In this document: in pieces, positions 23,901-33,700 of the stretch
How positions within the stretch are numbered: the first letter of the stretch is position 1
Layout of the letters: the number at the start of each line of letters is the position of its first letter
Assembly (NCBI GenBank): GCA_035771175.1
Contig: CM069607.1
Location: forward strand, 5,143,501 to 5,207,500
DNA: 64,000 nt
Source of the DNA: Paratinospora sagittata
Lineage: Eukaryota; Streptophyta; Magnoliopsida; Ranunculales; Menispermaceae
Direction of reading: 5' to 3'
Notes under the pieces: generated by a model
Told to the model about the DNA's origin: nothing
Database searches by the model: none
What the model saw: only the letters and a program-made list of their open reading frames with translations
Translations under genes and position numbers: made by a program

Positions 23901-25893
23901 ATTATTGCAGGACTAGGAACAAGCAGTACAGAAGATGCTATTAGTGAACTTCGTTCAAAAAGACAGATGAGTCGCATGGAGGTCAGTGACATTTTTTGAT
24001 GGATCGGACACCTCATAATAGTTTATACTAAATGATATGCAATGAAAAATATCATGAGTAACCTACAGCAATCCAATGCCTTATCCCAATGTTGTCGAGT
24101 TAAGCTACTTAAATCTTATTCTGCAGTGGTTTGAAGTGGGAGTATTTTGTGTAGCATTTACTAAACTAGATTTTTTTGCAATCTCATGGATATGTTGTGT
24201 TCTACTGTTTAACATGTGGAACTTGGTTTAGTCTCATAAAGATTTGGGCTATGCTATTCAAGCAAAACTGGCTTTTTATGGTCCAGTATTTTCCAAGCAC
24301 TGCTCCACTGTCTTCAACAGTTGCACTTTGACTTCGGCTCGGCACATTAACTATTCCTGGAAGAGATGTTTATATGTAATACACTTACTACAAAATATGA
24401 TTTTGACATTTTAGGCGTGTATTTACACGTGTCCACTGGCATAATGCAATCACATTTATAAAATGTATTTATCTTGATTGACATGAAATGAAGTTAAAAT
24501 GTATTAAATCCATGGTGACCACAGCAACTGTGTTTTTAACAGATTTCCATTAAATGTCAGTTGGCATGTTCACCGATATCAGAATTTGATTACTATGTTT
24601 GCTTATTTTGAAAGTAAATATAAAGGGTTAACTGTTTAAGTGTGCAGTACACATGAATTTTCCTCATTTTAAGGATAAATTGGGCTACTACCAATTACGT
24701 ATACTATAGATAATATTTGTCATTCTCATTGACACTGGGAGTTGGCGTCGTATTTGCCAAGATACTGATTTATCATAAATGTTGTTAATTTCAAGATTCT
24801 CTGAAGTTGCTCTTATGTGCATCTTTTCATAATTTACAGGTCCCTTCTGATATTGCTCCTAAGGATATGCCCTCTGGAGATGAGGTAGAGTTTCTACTAG
24901 TTTCTTTCTTCCCCTGTTTTTAGGCCGCATGTATTTGTTTTTTAAACACGACAGAACATTTACTACATTATTTGAAAATTACATGTTAAAACACTTTTCT
25001 CTTCTCTTGATTTTAGAATGATTAACTGTAATCTACCATTGTTCATGCTTTGAAGTCCTTCCTTTGCATACTTACATGGTTGACCTTTCACCTACCTGTT
25101 AACTTAAATTAAATTATGCAGGATGGACAAAAACATTATCCTGTTTCATCATCTTCTGATCTGATCAGCTTGGAACTATCCAATGGTCATCCATATTTCC
25201 CACTGGATCCAACCAGCATTGATGACGCGCAGTATGTAGAGTACCCACTTGATAATTTATCAGATTTCCCATGTAATATGGAAGAAGAAGAAAGAGTAAG
25301 TTTAACCTGAGTGACCTTGAGATTCTGTGTGTATCAGGCCAAACTACTCACTTGTGTTCCTCTAAAAACTGAACTTTCTTGCTGGCTGCTGAAACATAAT
25401 GCAGATGTTCATGGAAGCGGTGATAGAGTCTTTGAAGGACTTGGAGACCAGACACCCTCATGAAAATGAAAACATACCTTCCACCGCTGATGTTGTGGAT
25501 TCACCTGAATCTTCAAAGAAGGATGACGAAGAATCTTCTTCCAACACAGAGCAATTCCGGCCATCAAAGATGGATGGCAGTTCCACAGCCGAGTCGAACG
25601 GCATCATCAATGATTGGTCTTGCGAGCAACAATTCCAAACAGTGAGTAATTCGTCTACAGCACCTATTTCTGAGACACATTCATCAGTCATCCAGTCGAG
25701 AAGTGTTGAAACATCAGCGGACAGTGATGTCTCAGCTAGCGTCCAGAACTTGTCAAACAAGGGCAAGACACCACAAGAAATTGACACAGCTGGGGGCACG
25801 CGGGCCACCTTAACAGTGCAGAAGAACCCGGCCGGCCATGTCATGGACGGACTCTTGCATCGATGGGGTCTCAACTTTTTCAGAAACAGTTGA
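5957..25893 (+). CDS. Alpha/beta-hydrolase superfamily protein with C-terminal UIM-like motif
   Basis: CDS exons: 5957-5994, 14702-14783, 15512-15615, 16558-16684, 17819-17913, 19321-19444, 20646-20726, 21217-21315, 23472-23630, 23728-23797, 23911-23981, 24840-24884, 25122-25295, 25405-25893. All introns are GT-AG and the joined frame is open for 585 residues. The start [12 protein letters not shown] is the family's conserved N-terminus. Residues ~1-290 form the hydrolase fold: oxyanion-loop region YCHGNSGCRA (~71-80), nucleophile Ser143 in GRSMG, acid Asp233 or Asp234 in GHAIDDDFI, and His262 in GDHNSP. This implies a soluble serine hydrolase; the substrate is unknown. Residues ~300-585 are a Ser/acidic, probably disordered tail with a ubiquitin-interacting-motif-like helix at 419-437 and a conserved-looking end, [18 protein letters not shown]. 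Intron 1 (8.7 kb) holds an antisense copia element. Exon boundaries were set by splice sites plus family conservation. Gene identity is firm, biochemical role is not. Confidence 0.93.
7142..7395 (-). repeat. 3' LTR of the intron-1 copia element
   Basis: This 254-bp copy matches 12198-12453 apart from about 12 substitutions and one missing AT dinucleotide in the TA tract. The polypurine tract lies immediately inside, from 7396. Confidence 0.93.
7403..11732 (-). pseudogene. Copia gag-pol polyprotein remnant
   Basis: Read on the minus strand. Gag starts at 11732 ([12 protein letters not shown]) and contains [18 protein letters not shown], then a zinc knuckle [14 protein letters not shown] of C-x2-C-x4-H-x4-C form. 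The protease core reads [11 protein letters not shown] (AAT codon at 10626-10628): the catalytic Asp of the usual DSG triplet is Asn. The pre-integrase [11 protein letters not shown] and integrase pieces ([37 protein letters not shown]) follow. Reverse transcriptase shows [20 protein letters not shown] and the catalytic YVDD in [12 protein letters not shown]. RNase H shows [12 protein letters not shown] and [13 protein letters not shown]. In-frame TGA codons at 11349-11351, 8755-8757 and 7751-7753, plus frameshifts near 8410-8440 and through the integrase, make it non-functional. It is a relic, not a host gene. Confidence 0.92.
12198..12453 (-). repeat. 5' LTR of the intron-1 copia element
   Basis: It begins TGTTAAAACA and ends CACAACA on the plus strand. 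It contains a TATATATATA tract that may act as the element's TATA box. Its partner is 7142-7395. The tRNA-Met primer-binding site abuts it at 12186-12197. Confidence 0.93.
15900..15927. repeat. Near-perfect 28-bp palindrome in hydrolase intron 3
   Basis: CTTTGGAGAT and ATCTCCAAAG flank a short TAGCTA-type centre, forming a compact hairpin. The following 16000-16350 is very AT-rich, with repeated ACCAAACA words typical of miniature transposon ends, so this may be part of a decayed MITE. Confidence 0.5.
16835..17217 (+). repeat. Dispersed repeat of unknown class, copy A (hydrolase intron 4)
   Basis: This stretch shares a collinear series of words with 36330-36615: a TTGTRAAAATA...GTCTTTGCCA start, TTTTTAAATTGTTA...GTATTTGTA, ATGACCTATTTA...AGAGCTTTAACTTATC, and TTCAAGAATC at the end. 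Copy A has about 90 bp more in the middle. Neither copy codes for a recognisable protein, and I saw no terminal repeats. Confidence 0.5.
17450..17616 (+). mobile_element. tRNA-derived SINE, Au-like family (degraded)
   Basis: CCTTGGTGCAA (A-box region), then GACTTAGAGGTGATGGGTTCC (B-box region), then TATGTACATCGACTCTTCCC match the layout of the SINEs at 22711-22896 and 47206-47366. It lies in hydrolase intron 4. No clear target duplication remains. Confidence 0.6.
22276..22356 (+). repeat. Short tandem duplication in hydrolase intron 8
   Basis: ATTAAGTAAGTATCT followed by CTCCACTATCTCTTTACTGT occurs at about 22276-22310 and again at about 22313-22356. The second copy has a 7-bp insertion (GAACCAT). 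A long T run follows. Confidence 0.8.
22711..22896 (+). mobile_element. tRNA-derived SINE, Au-like family, with target duplication
   Basis: GCCTTGGTGCAACGGTAAG is a good polymerase III A box, and GGTCATAGTTTCGAGTG resembles a B box. The body continues CCTCTTGCAAAGCAAGGTAA and GGCTGCATACA, and ends GTGCACTGGGCTGTCCTTG plus a T run, the standard ending of Au SINEs. TAATATTTAAGTTTTTA (22694-22710) before and TAATATGTAAGCTTTAA (22897-22913) after form a 17-bp target duplication with a few mismatches. It lies in hydrolase intron 8. It is not a tRNA gene: there is no cloverleaf beyond the boxes. Confidence 0.8.
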
Positions 25894-26689
25894 TAATAAT
25901 CTAACATAGAAGTTGTGAACATGATGTAAACTACTGATTATTGTTGTTATAACGCGCAGCCATGTTTGTGCAGATGTGTTTTTCTTTCTTTCTTTTTTTT
26001 TTTTTTTTGTTAAAATCTATGTTCTTCAATGTCTTCTCAAGTTTGAATCATGAAATAACCTTTCTATTATGGAGATAAGGCTGCGTCCCTTATTTTCTCT
26101 CCAAATCTTGTAATTATAGAAGTTTCGTGCACTGAATATACCTTTTATGTATTTCAATATAATCTTTTTAGGACCGTCAACCGAGCCAGACCCGATAAAA
26201 ACGCAAGCTTGCATTTCAAGTATCAAAGACCCCCCTTGGCTTTACTTCTTGATCTTCCTAATGCATTTCACTTGTTGATCCTAATGCATTGTAAATGGAT
26301 CTCATTGAGGCATGTTTTACCCTTTTAATATGACAAAATGAAAATTGTTTTCAGCCAATTGAACCATGATCTTGTAAATTGTGACGTGTTGGATTGTAAT
26401 TAAATTTAGGCCCCTTATAATTCCTAATTTGGGTAGTATTTTAAAATCCCTGAAATTATTTAGAAACAAAAATTCTTCTTTTATAAAACGATAAAAAAAA
26501 AATTCTCCCAATAATGCTCCACGTGTCTGGCCGGTGAGAAAATATATATATATATATATTTTTTTTTTAAAAATAATAAATTTTTTTGAAAAAATTTTAT
26601 TTTTCAGTATTTAGTCAGCAAAAAAGCAGAGAAAATTTTAAAGGATTTTGTTGAACCCATAATTTTCTCACAATAATTTTTTCAGTGGC
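25894..26689. other. Hydrolase 3' flank and AT-rich intergenic sequence
   Basis: The first 100-150 bases should be the hydrolase 3' untranslated region, including TTGTTGTTATAA and a long T run at 25989-26008. No polyadenylation site could be fixed. An (AT)n tract lies at about 26541-26561. No coding region is supported. Confidence 0.5.
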
Positions 26690-27372
26690 CTGTGTTTGAT
26701 TAGTGAGAAAATTGTTATTTTTTAAAAAAAATAAAAAAATTTCTCAAGAAAATAAAAAAGTTGTGCATTTGATTGTTAATTTGTTGGGAGAGTGGTTAGG
26801 TGCAAAACACCTAAAATCTACTTTATGGGGAGGTCTCGGGGGAGTTTGTTTCCCACTATTTGTTGGCTATCGGTACTATTGGGTTATATTCGGTCCTATA
26901 GGATTAGTGGAAAGAGGGGTCCCTGATACTCATGATCTCAAAAAGAAAAAAAAATAAAAATTCTCAACCTTTTTATTTTCTCACCAAAATTTTCTCATTT
27001 GTAAAGATAGGAAAATTTTAATTTTTCCATGAAAAGGTTTTTAGTATTAATGATTATGTTCATGTTTATATTTTATTTAGTTTCTTACAATCCAAATTTT
27101 TTTACATCATAAAAGTATAAAAAAATATTTTTTTCATGTACAATCAAACAACCATCAGAAGTTTTATTAAAACAAAATTATTAAGAAATTATTTTTCAAA
27201 AAAATTATATTTTCTTGAGAAAACTTTTATCAGCTATCAAACATAATAGGGGAAAAATATTTTCATAAGAAAATGTCTTTATACTAAATTTTAAAGAATT
27301 ACAGTTATTTTATTGAATAACTAACTAATAACTCAATATGAGAAATTTTTTAAATGTTTAACCAAACAGCCA
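26690..27372. mobile_element. Possible TIR miniature element(s) upstream of EF-Tu
   Basis: GGCCTGTGTTTGATTAGTGA at the left resembles the reverse complement of the right end (GGCTGTTTGGTTAAACATTT), the GGCCTGTTTGGTT style of many plant miniature elements. A second related end (GGTTGTTTGATTGTAC, inverted) occurs near 27140-27155, so elements may be nested. Within it, 26787-26957 has a more complex G-rich sequence ending in an A-rich tail and could be a SINE. The target duplication is not clear. Confidence 0.35.
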
Positions 27373-27653
27373 TGAAAAGATTTTCTTAAATACATTTCTT
27401 GTCAAAATGTTTTTGAAAAAATAATACTGTAAACTAACGGCTATTATCTCGCTAATTATGGGAACGTGGCATTTCGCCCATCAGGCGTCGTTTTTGTTAT
27501 CTTATATCCGAGTCCTCACTAGTAATTCCTCCCTTCTAAAACCCTTCTGAGTTCGTGTTGAGTTCCCAAAGCCTAAAACCCTCCTCTCCTGCATCGCTGC
27601 TTCGCTGCTTCGCCTCCGTGAAGTGGCGACCATAACATAAAGCAAACGTTTTC

Positions 27654-27661
27654 TAGGGTTT
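27654..27661 (-). promoter_or_regulatory. Telo-box (AAACCCTA) in the EF-Tu leader
   Basis: TAGGGTTT lies 53 bp before the EF-Tu start codon. Related AAACCCT words occur upstream around 27538-27580. Telo-boxes are typical of plant genes for translation components and fit this gene's role. Confidence 0.55.
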
Positions 27662-27713
27662 CATTTCTCTATCTGTGTGTTGTTATCTTCTGAGTAAAAT
27701 CATCTGTTCTTCA

Positions 27714-30700
27714 ATGGCGTCAGCTGCGCTCAGAAACCCTAATTCCAAGCGCCTTCTCTCCCTCACTTCTCCTGTTCACTACCCGTGCTGCCGCGGAGCG
27801 ATTTCCGATCAATTTTCTCTGCCTGAGTCGCTCTGCCGAAATGAGTGGCCGTGGAGTGTCGGCGCTTGGTGGAGATCAATGGCGACGTTCACTCGAACGT
27901 GAGTTGGAAACTAGATCAGTGATGTAGATAATGTGGAATTTATTTTGTGGTTATGTTTGTTGATTTTTTAGTTTTTGAAGATTGTTTGATATTCTAGGTA
28001 TTATTAGTTCATTAGAAGATTGTTTTGATCTTTTAGGTTTCGTCTGATATGTAATGAATGGATTGTTCGGCGGTTGATAGATTTTTGTTGAATTTTGACT
28101 GATTTGATGATGCTTGAAATGGATTGAAAGGCTAAGAAGGATCTAACGAGGTGTAAATTCAGTTGGGAAATATGTAATGTCCCTATCAGTGGTTGATTAT
28201 GATTGTTTTTCTAGCTCTATTATAATAGAGGTCAAAGTGTTGTCCAGATTGTGTTGATTGTGGGAGATATGTCGTATGGGGAATTACTTGAGAATAGCAG
28301 AAAGTGAGGTTTTTGTCGAAGGGAAAGAATTGATTTATGCAATCAACTTGCCTTTAGAACATGCCTGAAAATGGACGTGAAAGTAATCACATTTTCTTAG
28401 TTTTTTCAGTTGTTTATCGTGTTGTTCTTGCTTTTTTATTTTCTATTTGAATTTCATGCACCTGCTTGGGAAGTGAACAAAACTCCTCAACTCATCCTCT
28501 ATTTTTTATTTATTTATTATTTATTTATTTTTTTTTTTCTAGTCTAGCATGGAAAATTATGATTTTGTATGTGCATGCGCATGTGGGTGTACCTACCATT
28601 TTGTTTCCTGAATTGGAGCATTAAACTAAAATTCTTAAAATATATTAGTCTACTAGTTCTAAACTCACACAATTTCACAAAAAACTTAAGCTTGCTCCTG
28701 GATGTTTTTTAATTCATACGCACTGGCATTCACTCACACACCAAGTGTGTATCGAGTTGACTATTATAGCATGGATTTAATGTGTATTGAGCTGATTATT
28801 ATAGCATGGATTTGGTTGTTCCTCTTCTCTTGTTGATTTCATCGTTTTTTTTTGCTACAGGAAGCCTCATGTAAATGTCGGTACCATTGGACATGTTGAT
28901 CACGGGAAAACTACCCTTACTGCTGCAATTACAAAAGTTAGTTGTTTATGTACTTGATGAAGTCCACATAGGTTTTAGTTCACATTATTGTTCAGGTTCT
29001 TTTTTGGTTCTTTCTTGACTGAAGAGAAACTCAAGTGTTTGGTCCTGTGCTGAATGGTTCATAAGATAGAGCAGAAATGTTGCTTTGTTTCCTTTTTCTG
29101 TTGTTTTCCTGTGTCTCTTAAGTTTTTTAGTGTATGAAAGCTTTGAAATTTGTACTATGGGTTTTTTTAGGTCCTAGCGGAAGAAGGCAAGGCAAAAGCT
29201 GTTGCTTTTGATGAAATTGATAAAGCTCCTGAAGAGAAAAAGAGAGGAATTACCATTGCAACGGTTGGTATCAATTTACTTTCATGATGCTTGCATAATC
29301 TTATCTGAACTGATGATTCATTTTTTTTCCATGCCATCATGATTTTGCAGGCTCATGTGGAGTATGAGACAGCTAAGCGACACTATGCACATGTTGATTG
29401 CCCGGGACATGCTGATTATGTCAAAGTGAGATGCTCTGAAATTTAATCTTTCAATCTATCATGAATTACCTATATATTTCATTGATAGCTCACTTGTTGA
29501 AAATAATTAAAGAGGAAAAGTTTTTTTTTTTTTTGAGCAGAAACAGTATATATTATATTGATAGTAGAACAAAATTATAACATTTGGAAAGCACTAGCAG
29601 TGCAAAATAAAAACACGACCATCTGTCCCGCTTAGCAGGGCCACTAAAACTGACCAAGTAAAGCACCTGACTGATACATCATACCCTAGAGGCAAAACGA
29701 ACATCTACCCCAATCTCCCACCCAATCCGATGAAGAAACACCATCCGCCAAATTGGCCGAGAATGCCCAAGAGCTGGCTGTAAGTTTTATAGATTCCCAC
29801 AACAGACCCGCCTCTCTAAAGCGGCCATGAAACACTCTCATTTCTTTCCAACCAAAGCAACCACAGCGTGGCAAGAGAAGCGATTGTAGCTGCTTCCTTG
29901 TCAGCGCTAGAAACTAGAGTGCTTTGTGGCAAAGAGAAACAATCCTCTGAGGTAATAGGGCGTTGAAATGTATTCCCTGAGAAGGTCCCCACCGCTCCCA
30001 TAAACTATGAGCGCATGGACAAGATAGAAAGATGTGATCCATCGATTCACCATCCTGCATACAAAACAAATAGAAATGTGGAGAAATACAATTGGTGGTA
30101 AGCTTTCTTTGCATTACGTCCATTGTGTTAAGACGTTTGTGAGCCAGAGTCCATGCAAAAACTTTAACCTTAGAGGTTGTCTTCGAATGCCAAATGATAG
30201 GGGCTAGTGGGAATCGGGAAGAATGGGATTGGGAAGACATGATATTACGGAGGGATTTACAAGAAAATTACCCGTTTGGTTCTAAAGTCCAAACATATCT
30301 ATCTGGAGAATGGGACAAAGTAACACTCAAGAGGGAAGAAATTAGATTGGTGGCCTCAACTTGTTCCCTAATGGTCAAAGCTCTAGACAGGTGGAGATTC
30401 CAAGAAAGGGACGAGGAAGGTGTTGGATTTTGGCTCAAACATGAATGTCTTGTTGTTTTAAAACATGAAGCATGTATTTAGAAAGTAATTAGGACTTTCT
30501 AAATATGGATAAGTGTCTTATGATCTAGTTGTATTTGAATAATGAAACCATGTTAGTGTAGAATGAGGAATCCTTGTTGGTCACGGTTTCTAACTAGTGT
30601 AGCTAGAGAATCTATATATAGAAGGTCCTTCATTGTTTATTTATCATCCAACTAGTGAGTGAGATTTCGAAGAAGGTGAAGCTTGGTCCTTGAAAGCTTT

Positions 30701-33700
30701 GTGAAAGGGTGTAGAGTTTAGAACTTGTGTGGGTGACGCAATTGAAGTTCTAGTTTTCTCTTGAGTATTCTCTTTCTGTTATTCTTCTTTACCAAAGTCT
30801 CAGATCTGTGTACTATTTGGTGTAGAAGTACTTGAGGTGTTAAATCCTTCTGAGTTACTTGTTAATTGATAGTGGATTGTTTTTTGCCCGTGGTTTTTTT
30901 CCTGATTTTGGGATTTTTCCACGTATATCTTTGAGTTGTGGGTGTTGATCTCTATTGTTTTTTTCTTTATTAAATCTATGATATTGGAGGGTTTGGGTGT
31001 TATTCCCAACAAATTGGTATCAGACCTTCGGTTCGAGTTGTACTTCAATCTATTCATTAAAGTGTGAAGAGATTTAGAGATGTCGAATTATTCATCCAAC
31101 TTAAAGTTTGATGTGGAAAAGTTTGATGGAAAAATAAATTTTGGCTTGTGGCAATTGCAAGTCAAAGATTTATTAATTCAGTCTGGGCTGCAGAAGGCTT
31201 TAATAGGTAAAGGTAAAGAAGTGATGAGGATTGGAAAGAGTTGGATATGAGAGCTGCTAGTACGATTCGACTGTCTTGCAAAGAATGTCCTTGGGAATAT
31301 CAAGGGTAATTTTACAGCAATAGATCTTTGGAAGAAGTTAGAAAGTTTGTATATGACAAAGAGTCTCTCAAATCGATTGTATCTTAAAGAAAAGTTTCAC
31401 ACGTTGCGGATGGAAGAAGGTACAACAATAGCTAATCACCTTAGTGTCCTCAATGGTATTGTTTTTGAGTTAGAAGCAATTAGAGTAAAAATTGAGGATG
31501 AAGATCAGGCATTTCAACTGATTTGGTCCCTTCCAGCTTCCTATAAGCATCTTCAGACTACGTTAATGTATGGATAATTTTGAAGAAGTTACTAGTACGC
31601 TACTTTCTGAAGAGAGAGGTGTTGGTAATGATTCTTCGGAGGGCTTGGCATTGGCAGTAGGTGGAAAGAAGGGGAATCATAAAAAGTTCGCGAAGGGGAC
31701 ATGTTGGGGGTGTGGGCAATTGGGATACCTAAGGAAAGATTGCAAGAATTGGAAAGGAAATGGAGCAAGTTCGCCAAATGGCTCCAAGTTGGCAAATAAG
31801 AATGTCGATGATGACGATACCAATCTGAATGTTATCGAGTTCAACGGTGATTTTGTTCTTATGACATCTGTTAATGATGAAAATTTACAGCATAAGGGCA
31901 ATTGGGTGATTGATACCGGGGCCACACATCATATATGGGTACACAAGGCATGGTTTGGCACGTATGCAAGGTGTACTGGTGGCGAATTTGTGTCGATGAC
32001 TGATGGCTCCCAAAGGCCAATAATGGGAGTGGGTGAAGTTCAGGTGAAGTTGTTTGACGAACGCGTTATTACACTTCATAATGTTCGACATGTGCCGAGT
32101 TTTTCTCAAAATCTGATTTCTCTTTCCAAGTTAGATTTTGAAGGTTATTGGTACTCTGGTAAAGATGGAGTATTGAAAGTTTTCTGGAAGTCTACTATGA
32201 TAATGAAAGGTGTTCAAGACAGAAACTTGTACGTGTTGATGGGCAAACCAGGATTAGCACGTGGAGCAAGATCTGGGTCTAAAAGGTTGATCAGAAAGTG
32301 GGTTTCAGTTGACAAGTTCAAGGGTGACTTGGACCTGGGTGATTCTCAACATTGAGTGTCATGGCCCATGAGGGCAAAGGGGTAAAAACATGAGATTGAA
32401 GCAGATGAAGCATTGATGTTTTCGCCAAGGTGAAGATTGTTGGATTTTGGCTCAAACATGAATTCCTTGTTGTTTTAGAACATAAAGCATGTATTTGGAA
32501 AGTAATTAGGACTTTCTAAATATGAATAAGTGTTTTAAGATCTAGTTGTATTTGAATAAGGAAATCATGTTAGTGTAGAATGAAGAATCCTTGTTGGTCA
32601 CGGTTTCTAACTATTGTAGCTAGAAAGTCTATGTATAGGAGGTCCCTCATTGTTTATTTATCATCCAACTAGTGAGTGAGATCTAGAAGAAGGTGAAGCT
32701 TGGTCCTTGAAAGCTTTGTGAAAGAGTGCAGAGTTTAGAACTTGTGTGGGTTAGGGGTGTAAGCAACCCGACAGACCCCGACCCGACCTCTTAAAATATA
32801 TATATATATATGAGTTCATCCTCATTCTCATAAGTCAAGTTTAAGAGTAGCTTGACTTGTACATATATGAGTTCTCCCAAAAAAGAGAAATCTCATCTTT
32901 TAAAGTTTAAATAATAGTTTAATGAGTTTGATACATGATAACCAACATATTTTATTACTAATATAAGCTTAAATCGTAGTTATTAAGCTTTAAAAAAATT
33001 GGGCTATTTAATGGGGGCCAACCCGACCTCATCGGGTCAGGTGGGTTAGGGGGCAAAAACCCGACCCGACCTGACCCGATTTCACCCCTAGTGTGGGTGA
33101 CGCGGTTGAAGTTCTAATTTTCTCTTGAGTATTCTCTTTCTATTATTCTTTTTTACCAAAGTCTCAGATCTGTGTACTATCTGGTGTAGAAGTACTTGAA
33201 GTGTTTAATCCCTCTGAGGTACTTATTAATTGATAGTGGATTGTTTTTTGCCCGTGGTTTTTTTTTCTGATTTTGGGGTTTTTCCACGTATATCTTTGAG
33301 TTGTGGGTGTTGATCTCTATTGTTCTTTTCTTTATTGAATCTGTGATATTGGAGGGTTTGAGTGTTATTCCCAACAGAAGGATGGGTGGAGGCATCATGA
33401 GACACAAAAACAAAAATGGGTTGTTTCCACCCATCCAATAGCCTAGAAATTGCCTCCACCATTGGGGCCCAAAAAGTACTTGATCTTGGGTTTTTCACCC
33501 AAGGGAAGCCCTAAATACTGTATTGGCCATGCACCAACAAAACAATTTGCAGCATTAGCAAGCCTCAACACCATGCTAGGGTCCAAATTAATGCCTGTCC
33601 ATTTGACATTTGCCCAAGTTCACCCTTAGTCCAGAAAACTCACAAAAGCATTGGAGGATCTTGATTGCATTGGAAACATTTAGCTCATCACCCAGAAGTA

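Larger units (their letters stand above)
30421..33376 (+). mobile_element. Non-autonomous copia element (gag-protease only) inserted in the LINE
   Basis: The 591-bp 5' LTR is at 30421-31011. The 3' LTR is at 32438-33376, about 592 bp once the hAT element at 32752-33090 and its duplicated 8 bp are removed. GAAGG at 30416-30420 and 33377-33381 is a perfect 5-bp target duplication in LINE sequence. TTGGTATCAGA at about 31014-31024 is a tRNA-Met primer-binding site. The internal region is only 1.43 kb and encodes gag plus the protease active site. Integrase, reverse transcriptase and RNase H are absent with no sign of a later deletion, so this may be a family that moved in this short form. Confidence 0.92.

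Noticed and set aside
25458..25922. 154-aa open frame on minus across the last hydrolase exon
   Set aside because: Mirror frame of the real exon; no family motifs.
26787..26957. Independent SINE upstream of EF-Tu
   Set aside because: A-rich tail present, but the A and B boxes are too poor and no target duplication was found; mentioned only within the surrounding element.
27675..27713. Upstream in-frame ATG for EF-Tu
   Set aside because: Adds a Cys/hydrophobic stretch not expected in the presequence; the ATG at 27714 gives the MASA-type start.
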